Virus record (IMG/VR): IMGVR_UViG_3300034103_000118
Location: 1 to 26,931 of that record
Reading direction: 5' to 3' (one strand)
Source of the DNA: a virus
DNA: 26,931 bases
Both the position numbers and the translations under genes were made by a program. The first letter of the stretch is position 1; each line of letters begins with the position of its first letter. Below the pieces are notes generated by a model, which ran no database searches, was not told where the DNA came from, and worked only from the letters and a program-made list of their open reading frames with translations. This document shows positions 13,849 to 20,514 of this stretch, piece after piece.

Positions 13849-14709
13849 ATGACGGAACAGATCAATACCGGGGCCAACGTCACAGAGACCAAGGCAGCCC
13901 CTGAGGGTCACGACGCCGCCATGGCTGCCCGCTACGAAGCGGAGCAGACCGTGAAAGTGGGCACGGTGACCAATCCCACCCCGCAGGAGCAGACCCCCGA
14001 ACGCCCTGCTTGGCTGCCTGAGAAGTTCAAGACCGTCAATGACTTCGTGAAGTCCTACGGCGAACTGGAGAAGAAGCTCGGTCAGCCAACCGCCGAGAAG
14101 CCTGCTGAGAAGCCGGCCACGGAGAAGGCTGACAACCCCTTGGGCATCAAGCCTGAGGATGCCGCTGCGTTCGACGCTATGACCCCGGAGGAACGGGCAC
14201 AGGGTGCAGTCGCGGAGGCGGGCCTCAAGTACGACGAACTCGTCAAGGAGTTCTCGCAGGCTGGTGTCCTGTCCGACGAGACGTATCAGCGTCTGGAGAA
14301 GGCCGGGATCACGAGGGACATGGTGACTGACCACATCGAGGGTCAGATCGCTCGTGCTGCCTTCCACCGCCAGGCTGTCCTCTCCGAGATCGGTGGTGAG
14401 GCGAAGTTCACCGAAATGGCCCAGTGGGCTGCCGCGAACCTCCCGAAAGCCGATCTGGACGCCTACAACGCTGCTGTCGAGGGTGGCCTCGCCTCCCAGA
14501 AGATGGCCGTTGCGGCTCTCTACCAGAAGTTCACTGCCGCCAATGGCTCCGAACCGTCCCTCGTGGGTGGCTCGCAGACCGGTGATGGCCTCGCTCCGTT
14601 CCGTTCGGACGCTGAGGTCGTGCAGGCAATGAGCGATCCCCGCTACCAGATGGATGACGCATACCGCAAGGATGTGATGACCCGTCTGTCCCGCTCCAAC
14701 GTCTTCTGA
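13849..14709 (+). CDS. Capsid assembly scaffolding protein, T7 gp9-like
   Basis: This 286-residue acidic, helix-rich protein (T7 gp9 is 307) guides procapsid assembly and leaves before DNA packaging. The segment PAWLPEKFKTVNDFVKSYGE followed by LEKKLG is a recognised hallmark of podophage scaffolds. A short repetitive Glu-Lys-Pro-Ala linker (about 83-94) follows it. The C-terminal part (DDAYRKDVMTRLSRSNVF) fits the capsid-binding helices of the family. GAGGTT at the preceding stop provides the ribosome binding site. In T7 the capsid gene follows directly; here three small membrane-related genes intervene. Confidence 0.93.
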   Translation: MTEQINTGANVTETKAAPEGHDAAMAARYEAEQTVKVGTVTNPTPQEQTPERPAWLPEKFKTVNDFVKSYGELEKKLGQPTAEKPAEKPATEKADNPLGIKPEDAAAFDAMTPEERAQGAVAEAGLKYDELVKEFSQAGVLSDETYQRLEKAGITRDMVTDHIEGQIARAAFHRQAVLSEIGGEAKFTEMAQWAAANLPKADLDAYNAAVEGGLASQKMAVAALYQKFTAANGSEPSLVGGSQTGDGLAPFRSDAEVVQAMSDPRYQMDDAYRKDVMTRLSRSNVF

Positions 14710-14718
14710 GGTGTAACC

Positions 14719-14862
14719 ATGGAAAAGGTCAAGACCTTCTTCGTCACGCACAAGGACAAGCTCAAGATGGGTGTTGCGTTCATCCTCGGTGGCCTCGCGG
14801 CCATCAAGGTGCCAGTCCCTGAGTTCGTCCCGGTGTTCCTCGCGGCCATCGGCCTCCAGTAA
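14719..14862 (+). CDS. Small membrane protein, holin candidate
   Basis: This 47-residue protein starts at ATG 14719, with GAGGTG 5 bases upstream overlapping the scaffold stop region. A basic N-terminus (MEKVKTFFVTHKDKLK) precedes a hydrophobic stretch, MGVAFILGGLAAI, then a Pro break and VFLAAIGLQ. This could give one or two membrane passes. It is directly coupled (TAATG) to a spanin pair, so a holin role is the most likely, but there is no family match to prove it. Possible charge and length are within the range of small phage holins. Confidence 0.6.
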   Translation: MEKVKTFFVTHKDKLKMGVAFILGGLAAIKVPVPEFVPVFLAAIGLQ

Positions 14863-15089
14863 TGAACTTCATCCTCTCAGGTATCGCAGCCTTCTTCACT
14901 CTCCTCGGCTCCCTCTGGGAGGCGTATCAGCGCGAAGTCAAGAAGCGCGAGATCCGGGAGGAGGTTCGTCTCGAACAACTCAAGAAAGAACGGGAGGCCA
15001 ATCTTGCGGCCCGTAAGGTTCGCGATGATGTCGCTACTCGTTCTGATAGCGATCTCGACCGCGAGTTGTCAAAGTACTACCGCGATTGA
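14862..15089 (+). CDS. i-spanin-like (Rz-like) inner membrane protein
   Basis: This 75-residue protein has one N-terminal membrane segment (about 3-19, FILSGIAAFFTLLGSLW). A highly charged coiled coil follows (about 20-57, including REVKKREIREEVRLEQLKKE). This is the usual i-spanin design: inner membrane anchor plus periplasmic helix. The last 65 bases overlap, in another frame, a small lipoprotein gene that looks like an o-spanin. Spanin pairs fuse inner and outer membranes in the last step of lysis. It is shorter than lambda Rz. The start overlaps the stop of the holin candidate. Confidence 0.8.
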   Translation: MNFILSGIAAFFTLLGSLWEAYQREVKKREIREEVRLEQLKKEREANLAARKVRDDVATRSDSDLDRELSKYYRD

Positions 15090-15213
15090 AGTAACGACTG
15101 AGTGTGCGTGGACGGAACTTTTCAAGCCGTCCCGCCAAGACATTCTGACGACGGACACGAAGCGCCAGATCGTCAATCACAATCGCAATTACGAAGCAAA
15201 TTGTTCGAAGTGA
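15025..15213 (+). CDS. o-spanin-like (Rz1-like) outer membrane lipoprotein
   Basis: This 62-residue protein starts at ATG 15025, with TAAGG 6 bases upstream; ATG 15028 is equally possible. A signal MMSLLVLIAISTASC puts the lipidation cysteine at position 15 (Thr at -3 is a weak lipobox). The mature part contains CAWTELFKPSRQDILTTDT followed by QIVNHNRNYEANC. This follows a pattern I know from phage Rz1-like proteins (Cys-Trp, then a Pro-x-x-x-x-D-x-L block, then HNR and a final Cys). The gene starts inside the i-spanin gene and ends beyond it, an overlapped spanin arrangement. Confidence 0.8.
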   Translation: MMSLLVLIAISTASCQSTTAIEVTTECAWTELFKPSRQDILTTDTKRQIVNHNRNYEANCSK

Positions 15214-15419
15214 TTTTCAGCCGGGGGTGAGCCAGTGGCCCCCGGTGTCACCACTTGCCCATTCGGCGGGTGACCAGCTTTTCCAAGTAACTCTCACACC
15301 AAACCCTGACCCGTTACTAGCCTCCTGAGGGAGAAACAGACCGGACAATCTTGCGTGTGCTGTGGGTGTTCGACGGGAGCTTCATCACTTCCTTCCAACA
15401 TCTACAAGGATATTTCAAA
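15214..15419 (+). promoter_or_regulatory. Structured non-coding leader between o-spanin and capsid genes
   Basis: This 206-base gap, the longest in the window, contains no convincing gene. CCGGGGG (15221-15227) pairs with CCCCCGG (15239-15245). GTCACC (15247-15252) pairs with GGTGAC (15269-15274) and is followed by TTTT (15279-15282), a weak terminator shape. GGTGA (15226-15230) can instead pair with TCACC (15248-15252), so the first stem and this one exclude each other. AGTAAC (15286-15291) and GTTACT (15313-15318) form a further inverted repeat. AAGGA (15406-15410) is the capsid ribosome binding site. A capsid promoter is expected here, but I cannot name -35 and -10 boxes with confidence. 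Confidence 0.55.
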
Positions 15420-16397
15420 ATGGTTGCTTCTGTTCCGTCCCGCGTTGGCCAGATCAACGGTGCAGGCGATGTCGATGCGCTCTTTCTCAAGGTCTTCGGC
15501 GGCGAAGTTCTGACGGCTTTCGAGCAGGCCACGGTCATGAAGAACCGGGTCACGCTGCGTCAGATCGCCCACGGTAAGTCTGCCCAGTTCCCCCGTGCTG
15601 GCCGCATCTCCGCTGCCTACCACGTCCCCGGCGCTGAGATCACCGGTCTTTCGATGAACCACGGAGAGATCACGATCATCATCGACGACCTCCTAATCTC
15701 GCACGCCTTCCTTGCGAACATCGACGAGGCCAAGAACCACTACGATGTCCGTTCGATCTACTCGACGGAGATCGGCCGCGCTCTCGCAACCCAGTGGGAC
15801 AGGCACCTCTTCCAGCTTGGCGTCATTGCCTCGATGGCCACCAACGTCATCACCGGTCTTCCGGGCGGCACGGTGATCACCACGACGTTCCCCGGCGCTC
15901 CCGCGTCCGCGAACTTCGCCACAAACGGCGCTCACATCGCCGCCGCTCTCTTCCTCGCTGCCCAACGTATGGACGAGAACGACGTGCCTGGGACCGACCG
16001 TGTCGCGTTCTTCAACCCGGCTCAGTATTACGCTCTCGCCTCCACCACGAACAACATCAACAAGGATTGGGGTGGTCAGGGCGCGTACTCGGACGGCAAG
16101 GTGCTTCGCATCGCCGGCTTCGAGATCGTGAAGACCACGAACGTCCCGAACACCGACCTGTCGGCGGTGACGGACGTTCGCGCCGGTACGGGCAACCGCT
16201 ACCGTGCCAACTTCCTGAACTTCACCGGCCTCTGCATGCACAAGTCCGCGCTGGGCACTGTCCAGCTCATGGGCCTCGGCATGGAGAGCGAGTACGACAT
16301 CCGCCGTCAGGGCACCCTGATGGTGGCCAAGTACGCGGTCGGCCATGGCGTCCTCCGTCCTGAGGCTGTCGTGTCCATCAAGAACGCGGCTTCGTAA
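15420..16397 (+). CDS. Major capsid protein, T7 gp10-like
   Basis: This 325-residue protein (T7 gp10A is 345) is the shell protein. Recognisable segments include VFGGEVLTAFEQATV near the N-terminus, GKSAQFPRAGRISAAYHVPG, DDLLISHAFLANIDEAKNHY and the RVAFFNPAQYYAL block. I chose ATG 15420 because AAGGA lies 9 bases upstream; a 23-codon upstream TTG extension at 15351 is unlikely. A strong terminator follows within 7 bases of the stop. No downstream frame continues the protein, so a T7-like 10B frameshift product is not indicated. Confidence 0.96.
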   Translation: MVASVPSRVGQINGAGDVDALFLKVFGGEVLTAFEQATVMKNRVTLRQIAHGKSAQFPRAGRISAAYHVPGAEITGLSMNHGEITIIIDDLLISHAFLANIDEAKNHYDVRSIYSTEIGRALATQWDRHLFQLGVIASMATNVITGLPGGTVITTTFPGAPASANFATNGAHIAAALFLAAQRMDENDVPGTDRVAFFNPAQYYALASTTNNINKDWGGQGAYSDGKVLRIAGFEIVKTTNVPNTDLSAVTDVRAGTGNRYRANFLNFTGLCMHKSALGTVQLMGLGMESEYDIRRQGTLMVAKYAVGHGVLRPEAVVSIKNAAS

Positions 16398-16403
16398 TCC
16401 CCA

Positions 16404-16444
16404 AGGGGAGATCCTTCTTCACAGAGGGGTCTCCCCTTTTTTTT
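16404..16444 (+). terminator. Rho-independent terminator after the capsid gene
   Basis: AAGGGGAGATCC (16404-16415) pairs with the 3' arm ending at 16439 in a 12 bp stem with one T-G pair, and the 3' arm runs into a T-tract (16438-16444). It lies directly after the capsid stop, the place of T7 terminator T-phi. It would raise capsid mRNA relative to the tail genes. Confidence 0.9.
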
Positions 16445-16461
16445 CGACCTTGGAGATCTCA

Positions 16462-17058
16462 ATGGCTGAGACGCCAACCACTGAACTCGAAGCGGTCAAC
16501 CAGATGCTGGCCGCGATTGGCGAGAGCCCTGTCAACACCTTGGAGAACAACGGTGTTGTGGATGCCGTTCTCGCCCGACAGATCCTCAAGAACGTCTCCC
16601 GTGAGTATCAGGCCATGGGATGGCACTGGAACACGGAGGTGGGATACACAATCCTCCCTACGTCTCCTGACGGCTACCTGATGCCCCCGACGAACACGCT
16701 CAAGATCGACCTCGTTGAGGGTGACCTCGACCTCGTCCAGCGTGGACCCCGGATGTATGACCGGGTGAAACACACCCACCAGTTCACTCAGGAGTACAAG
16801 TTCGACATCGTCGTCTTCCTCCCCTTCGAGGAACTCCCTGAGGCTGCCCGCCAGTTCTTCATGCTGGAGGCTGGTGTACGATTCCAAGCGAACTTCGTGG
16901 GATCTCAGCAGCTTAACGCCTTCAACGAGCGTGACGCTGCCCGTGCGTGGGTGATCCTCCTGAACAACGAGGGTGACACCGCTGACCACAACATCCTCTC
17001 GAACACCCCCGTGGCCCGTGTGCTTGACCGCGTGACGACCCGTGGAGGCCATGGATGA
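16462..17058 (+). CDS. Tail tubular protein A, T7 gp11-like
   Basis: This 198-residue protein (T7 gp11 is 196) forms the adaptor ring between portal and nozzle. The N-terminal ELEAVNQMLAAIGESPVNTL and the WHWNTEVGYTILPTSPDGY block are typical of the family, as is the late ERDAARAWVILLNNEGDTAD. I chose ATG 16462 because TGGAGA lies 5 bases upstream; a 39-codon longer frame to 16345 would run through the capsid end and terminator. The stop overlaps the next ATG. Confidence 0.95.
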   Translation: MAETPTTELEAVNQMLAAIGESPVNTLENNGVVDAVLARQILKNVSREYQAMGWHWNTEVGYTILPTSPDGYLMPPTNTLKIDLVEGDLDLVQRGPRMYDRVKHTHQFTQEYKFDIVVFLPFEELPEAARQFFMLEAGVRFQANFVGSQQLNAFNERDAARAWVILLNNEGDTADHNILSNTPVARVLDRVTTRGGHG

Positions 17059-19412
17059 GCCTGATCTCCACCACGATCCCAAACCTCGTCAACGGGGTCT
17101 CTCAGCAGCCTTACGCTCTCCGTCTGCCCTCGCAGGCTGAAGAGCAGATCAATGGCTACTCCACGGTGGTCGAGGGTCTCCGCAAGCGTCCCCCGTCCAG
17201 GCACATCAAGCGGTTCCTGAACACCCCCACGACCAGCGCCTTCATCCACACGATCAACCGTGACACGATTGAACGCTACATCGTGGTCATCACAAACGGG
17301 GACCTCAAGGTCTTCGATCTGGCGGGTACGGAGAAGACGGTCGCGTTCCCCAACGGGAAGGCCTACCTGACCAATACGGACCCTGCGAAGGGCTTCGTGT
17401 GCCTCACGGTGGCCGACTACACCTTCGTCATGAACAAGTCCGTGGTGGTGGAGGAGAACACGACCCCACTCGCTACGAGGCCCTTTGAGGCCATCTTCTG
17501 GGCTCGGGTAGGCAACTACTCGACCACGTACCAGATCACTGGCGGCTCCAACACGGGGACGTTCACGACCCCTGATAGCTCTGTGGCTGCTAACGCTGCC
17601 CAGATCGCCACTAACAACATTGCTACCCAACTTCACACCTCGATCCCGGTGACGGGTGGGTTCTCGAAGTCGGTGACCGGTTCGGTGGTCTACTACTCGA
17701 ACACGACGGACTTCAACGTCACGGCGAGGGATGGTCAGGGTGACACGGCGCTCCGTGCCTTCAAGGGCAGGGTGCAGCGGTTCTCGGATCTTCCGGCTGC
17801 CAACGTCCCCTCGGGGTTCAAGATCGAGATTGCTGCGGACACCACGTCCAACTTCGGCAACTACTGGGTTGAGTTCTCCAATGGGAACTGGACCGAGAGT
17901 GCGAAGCCCGGTGAGCGCAACCAGATTCTCGCCAGCACGATGCCCCACATCCTCGTGCGTGAGAGTGATGACACCTTCACGTTCAAGGTAGCGACATGGG
18001 AGTCCCGCAAGGTTGGCGATCTGGACACAGTCCCATTCCCGTCCTTCGTGGGTAAGCCCCTCAACGACATCTTCTTCTACCGGAACCGTCTCGGCTTCCT
18101 CGCGGACGAGAACATCGTCATGTCGCGGAACGGGGAGTTCTTCAACTTCTTCCGGGCCTCGGCTCGTGAGTTGATCGACACCGATCCCATCGACGTGTCC
18201 GTGAGCCATGTGAAGATCTCGATCCTGCGCCATGCCGTCCCCTTCGCGGAGCGGCTGGTGATGTTCTCGGACCAGACCCAGTTCGTTCCGGGTGATGCGG
18301 ACCTCCTCACGGCCAAGACGATCTCCGTTAAGACCACGACGGAGTTCGAAGCGAACCTTGATGTGAAGCCCATCGGCATCGGGAAGAACATCTACTTTGC
18401 CATCAACCGTGGCCGTTATGCTGGTATCCGCGAGTACTTTGTGGATAACCTGACGGATGCGGAGGACGCGGTAGAGAACAGCGCCCATGTGCCGAAGTAC
18501 ATCCCCGGATCGGTGATCAAGATTGCTGGGACCTCGAACGAGGACACCTTGGCAGTTCTGTCCTCTGAGGATCGGAGCCACCTGTATATCTACAAGTGGT
18601 ACGTGCAGGGACAGGAGAAGCTCCAATCCTCGTGGTCGAGGTGGGAGTTCGATGGTGACATCCTGAACATGGATTTCATCGAGAGCGACATGTTCCTCGT
18701 GATCTCCCGCCCTGATGGCACCTACCTCGAACAGATGTCGCTGGAGCCCGGTCGGATTGACGTGGACGGTGAGTTCACGGTCCATCTGGATCAGCGCATC
18801 ACCTCCAACTCGTCCGGTGTGACCCCCGGTGTGTCCATCAGCTACGACGTTGGGACCGATCAGACCACGATCACCCTGCCGTACAAGCTGGTGGCCGGTG
18901 AGACGTATCGGCTGGTGGCTTGGTATGGTGACCCCACCTACTCCCCAGGCCAGCTAATCCCCGCCACGGTCATCACTGGTCCCTCTGTGGACCAGATCCG
19001 CGTCAACGGGGACGTGGACCGGTTCTTCTTCGGTCGCCAGTACGACTTCCGCTACACCTTCTCCACCCTCGTCCTGCGTGAGAACGCTCAGGGTGGTGGT
19101 CAGCAGGCGGTAGGGGAGGGTAGGCTCCAGCTTCGCAACATGCGGATCGGGTACGCCAAGACCGGCTACTTCCGTGCCGAAGTGACCCCCGCTGGTCGCG
19201 ACACCTACACCTACGTCTTCTCTGGTCGAACCCTCGGATCGTTCCTCGATCCCCTCGGTGAGATCGGGATCAACGACGGGACCTTCAAGTTCCCGGTGCT
19301 GGCCCAGAACACTCAGGTGAAGATCGAGATCGTCTCCGACAGCTTCCTCCCCTGTGCCCTGTTAGGCGCGGAGTGGGAGGGCCTGTTCGTTATCCGCTCA
19401 CGAAGGATGTAA
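17055..19412 (+). CDS. Tail tubular protein B (nozzle), T7 gp12-like
   Basis: This 785-residue protein (T7 gp12 is 794) forms the tail nozzle. The N-terminal LVNGVSQQPYALRLPSQAEE and the following NGYSTVVEGLRKRPPS are a strong family signature. Further hallmarks are FFYRNRLGFLADENIVMSR and VMFSDQTQFVPG in the middle of the protein. ATG 17055 overlaps the gp11-like stop (ATGA), so the two tail rings are translationally coupled. No truncation is seen. Confidence 0.97.
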   Translation: MSLISTTIPNLVNGVSQQPYALRLPSQAEEQINGYSTVVEGLRKRPPSRHIKRFLNTPTTSAFIHTINRDTIERYIVVITNGDLKVFDLAGTEKTVAFPNGKAYLTNTDPAKGFVCLTVADYTFVMNKSVVVEENTTPLATRPFEAIFWARVGNYSTTYQITGGSNTGTFTTPDSSVAANAAQIATNNIATQLHTSIPVTGGFSKSVTGSVVYYSNTTDFNVTARDGQGDTALRAFKGRVQRFSDLPAANVPSGFKIEIAADTTSNFGNYWVEFSNGNWTESAKPGERNQILASTMPHILVRESDDTFTFKVATWESRKVGDLDTVPFPSFVGKPLNDIFFYRNRLGFLADENIVMSRNGEFFNFFRASARELIDTDPIDVSVSHVKISILRHAVPFAERLVMFSDQTQFVPGDADLLTAKTISVKTTTEFEANLDVKPIGIGKNIYFAINRGRYAGIREYFVDNLTDAEDAVENSAHVPKYIPGSVIKIAGTSNEDTLAVLSSEDRSHLYIYKWYVQGQEKLQSSWSRWEFDGDILNMDFIESDMFLVISRPDGTYLEQMSLEPGRIDVDGEFTVHLDQRITSNSSGVTPGVSISYDVGTDQTTITLPYKLVAGETYRLVAWYGDPTYSPGQLIPATVITGPSVDQIRVNGDVDRFFFGRQYDFRYTFSTLVLRENAQGGGQQAVGEGRLQLRNMRIGYAKTGYFRAEVTPAGRDTYTYVFSGRTLGSFLDPLGEIGINDGTFKFPVLAQNTQVKIEIVSDSFLPCALLGAEWEGLFVIRSRRM

Positions 19413-19415
19413 CCT

Positions 19416-19871
19416 ATGATGCAGTCCGTCCGAAGCGCAAGGCTTGAGGACATTGAGTACCTCGTGCCACACCTTCGGGCGGCTGATCTAGCTGAGGTTG
19501 CTGCGGCGAGCGCACTACCGCCCGCCAATAGCCTCGCAATCGCCTTCAGGGGCTCGTACACGGCCTTCACAACCCTCTCGGCTACTACCCTACTGCCCAC
19601 GGGTATGGGAGGCGTTGTAGGGGCTCCTGAGAGGCCGGGGCTCGTATGGTTCCTCGGGACCAACGAGGTCACCGAACAATCCGTCTATCACCTCAAGATG
19701 AGCAGGAGGGTGGTGGACGCCCTCGCGTATGGGAGGCCTGAACTCCACGCAATCTCCGACAACCGGAACACCGTCCACCACAGATGGCTCAAGTGGGTGG
19801 GGTTCATCCCCACAGACGTACTCGTCGCTGACGGGTTCACCCACTTCATAAGGAACAACGAACATGTGTGA
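19416..19871 (+). CDS. gp13-like protein with acetyltransferase (GNAT)-like fold
   Basis: This 151-residue protein (T7 gp13 is about 138) sits between gp12 and gp14 homologues. The N-terminal VRSARLEDIEYLVPHLRAAD is typical of GNAT-like N-acetyltransferases. The C-terminal VWFLGTNEVTEQSVYHLKMS and NRNTVHHRWLKWVGF match the gp13 pattern. T7 gp13 is needed for proper core assembly rather than known enzyme activity. The ORF starts 3 bases after gp12 with an ATGATG. It overlaps the gp14-like gene by 8 bases. Confidence 0.85.
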   Translation: MMQSVRSARLEDIEYLVPHLRAADLAEVAAASALPPANSLAIAFRGSYTAFTTLSATTLLPTGMGGVVGAPERPGLVWFLGTNEVTEQSVYHLKMSRRVVDALAYGRPELHAISDNRNTVHHRWLKWVGFIPTDVLVADGFTHFIRNNEHV

Positions 19872-20514
19872 TGTCGCTGGCATTGCAGGGTTTGGCATCT
19901 CTGCCGCGCAGTCCGTTCTTGGCGGCATCTCTTCGAGCATCCAGACCAAGAACGCGGCCCTTCAAGCCCACACCAATAACCTGATGGAATACTGGAAGGC
20001 CGAGATGATCGCTCGGGTCCAGACCAAGCAGTACGAGTTTAACAAGGAACTGGCGCAGTCGGCCTTCGAGGACAACCTCGCTCAGATCGGGCGTCAGGAA
20101 CAGCAGATCATGGAGGCTGCTTCCGAGACGACCCAGACCATCCAGCGTCAGGGCCGTCAGGCGCGTGGCACGGCGGCTGCGGCTGCCGGTGAGAGTGGCG
20201 TAGGTGGCATCTCCATCGAGAGCGTTCTGGCTGACATGGTTGGCAAGGAGCGCGATGCGATCTCTGTGGCCCAACGCCAGAAGGAGTGGGACTACGAGGG
20301 AGTGAAGTCTGCCCGCAAGCAGGCTGGCACCCAGATGATCGACCGCACCTTCTCCATGGCCCCCGGCATCCAGCCGATCATGCCGACCTACCAGAAGCCC
20401 TCCACGGGCATGAACTGGGTCAGCAGCGGCCTCCAGATCCTTGGCGCTAGCATGGACAACTACTCCGCAGCTAACGCCCGCATCAAGGCTGGCACGTCTT
20501 CGAGGATCTTCTAA
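19864..20514 (+). CDS. Internal virion protein B, T7 gp14-like
   Basis: This 216-residue protein (T7 gp14 is 196) is expected in the ejectosome, where gp14 forms the outer-membrane channel. It starts MCDVAGIAGFGISAAQSVL and has a long amphipathic helix rich in Gln and Glu. The QARGTAAAAAGESGVGG motif and the SIESVLADM segment that follows it are family hallmarks. The stop overlaps the next start (TAATG). The call rests on motif and gene order between gp13-like and gp15-like proteins. Confidence 0.9.
   Translation: MCDVAGIAGFGISAAQSVLGGISSSIQTKNAALQAHTNNLMEYWKAEMIARVQTKQYEFNKELAQSAFEDNLAQIGRQEQQIMEAASETTQTIQRQGRQARGTAAAAAGESGVGGISIESVLADMVGKERDAISVAQRQKEWDYEGVKSARKQAGTQMIDRTFSMAPGIQPIMPTYQKPSTGMNWVSSGLQILGASMDNYSAANARIKAGTSSRIF

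Noticed and set aside
15286-15318. AGTAAC/GTTACT inverted repeat as an attachment or recombination site
   Set aside because: It is only 6 bp with a 21-base spacer, and no integrase or lysogeny gene is present in the window.
15351-15419. Upstream TTG extension of the capsid protein
   Set aside because: No ribosome binding site fits, and ATG 15420 has AAGGA 9 bases upstream.
16380-16444. T7-like capsid frameshift (10B) product
   Set aside because: The terminator follows almost directly after the capsid stop, so there is no room for an extended C-terminus.
16345-16461. Longer N-terminus of tail tubular protein A
   Set aside because: It would run through the capsid end and the terminator stem; ATG 16462 has a good ribosome binding site.
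16905-18785. 626-codon minus-strand frame opposite the tail tubular genes
   Set aside because: It shadows well-matched gp11- and gp12-like genes, and has no recognisable domain or gene context.
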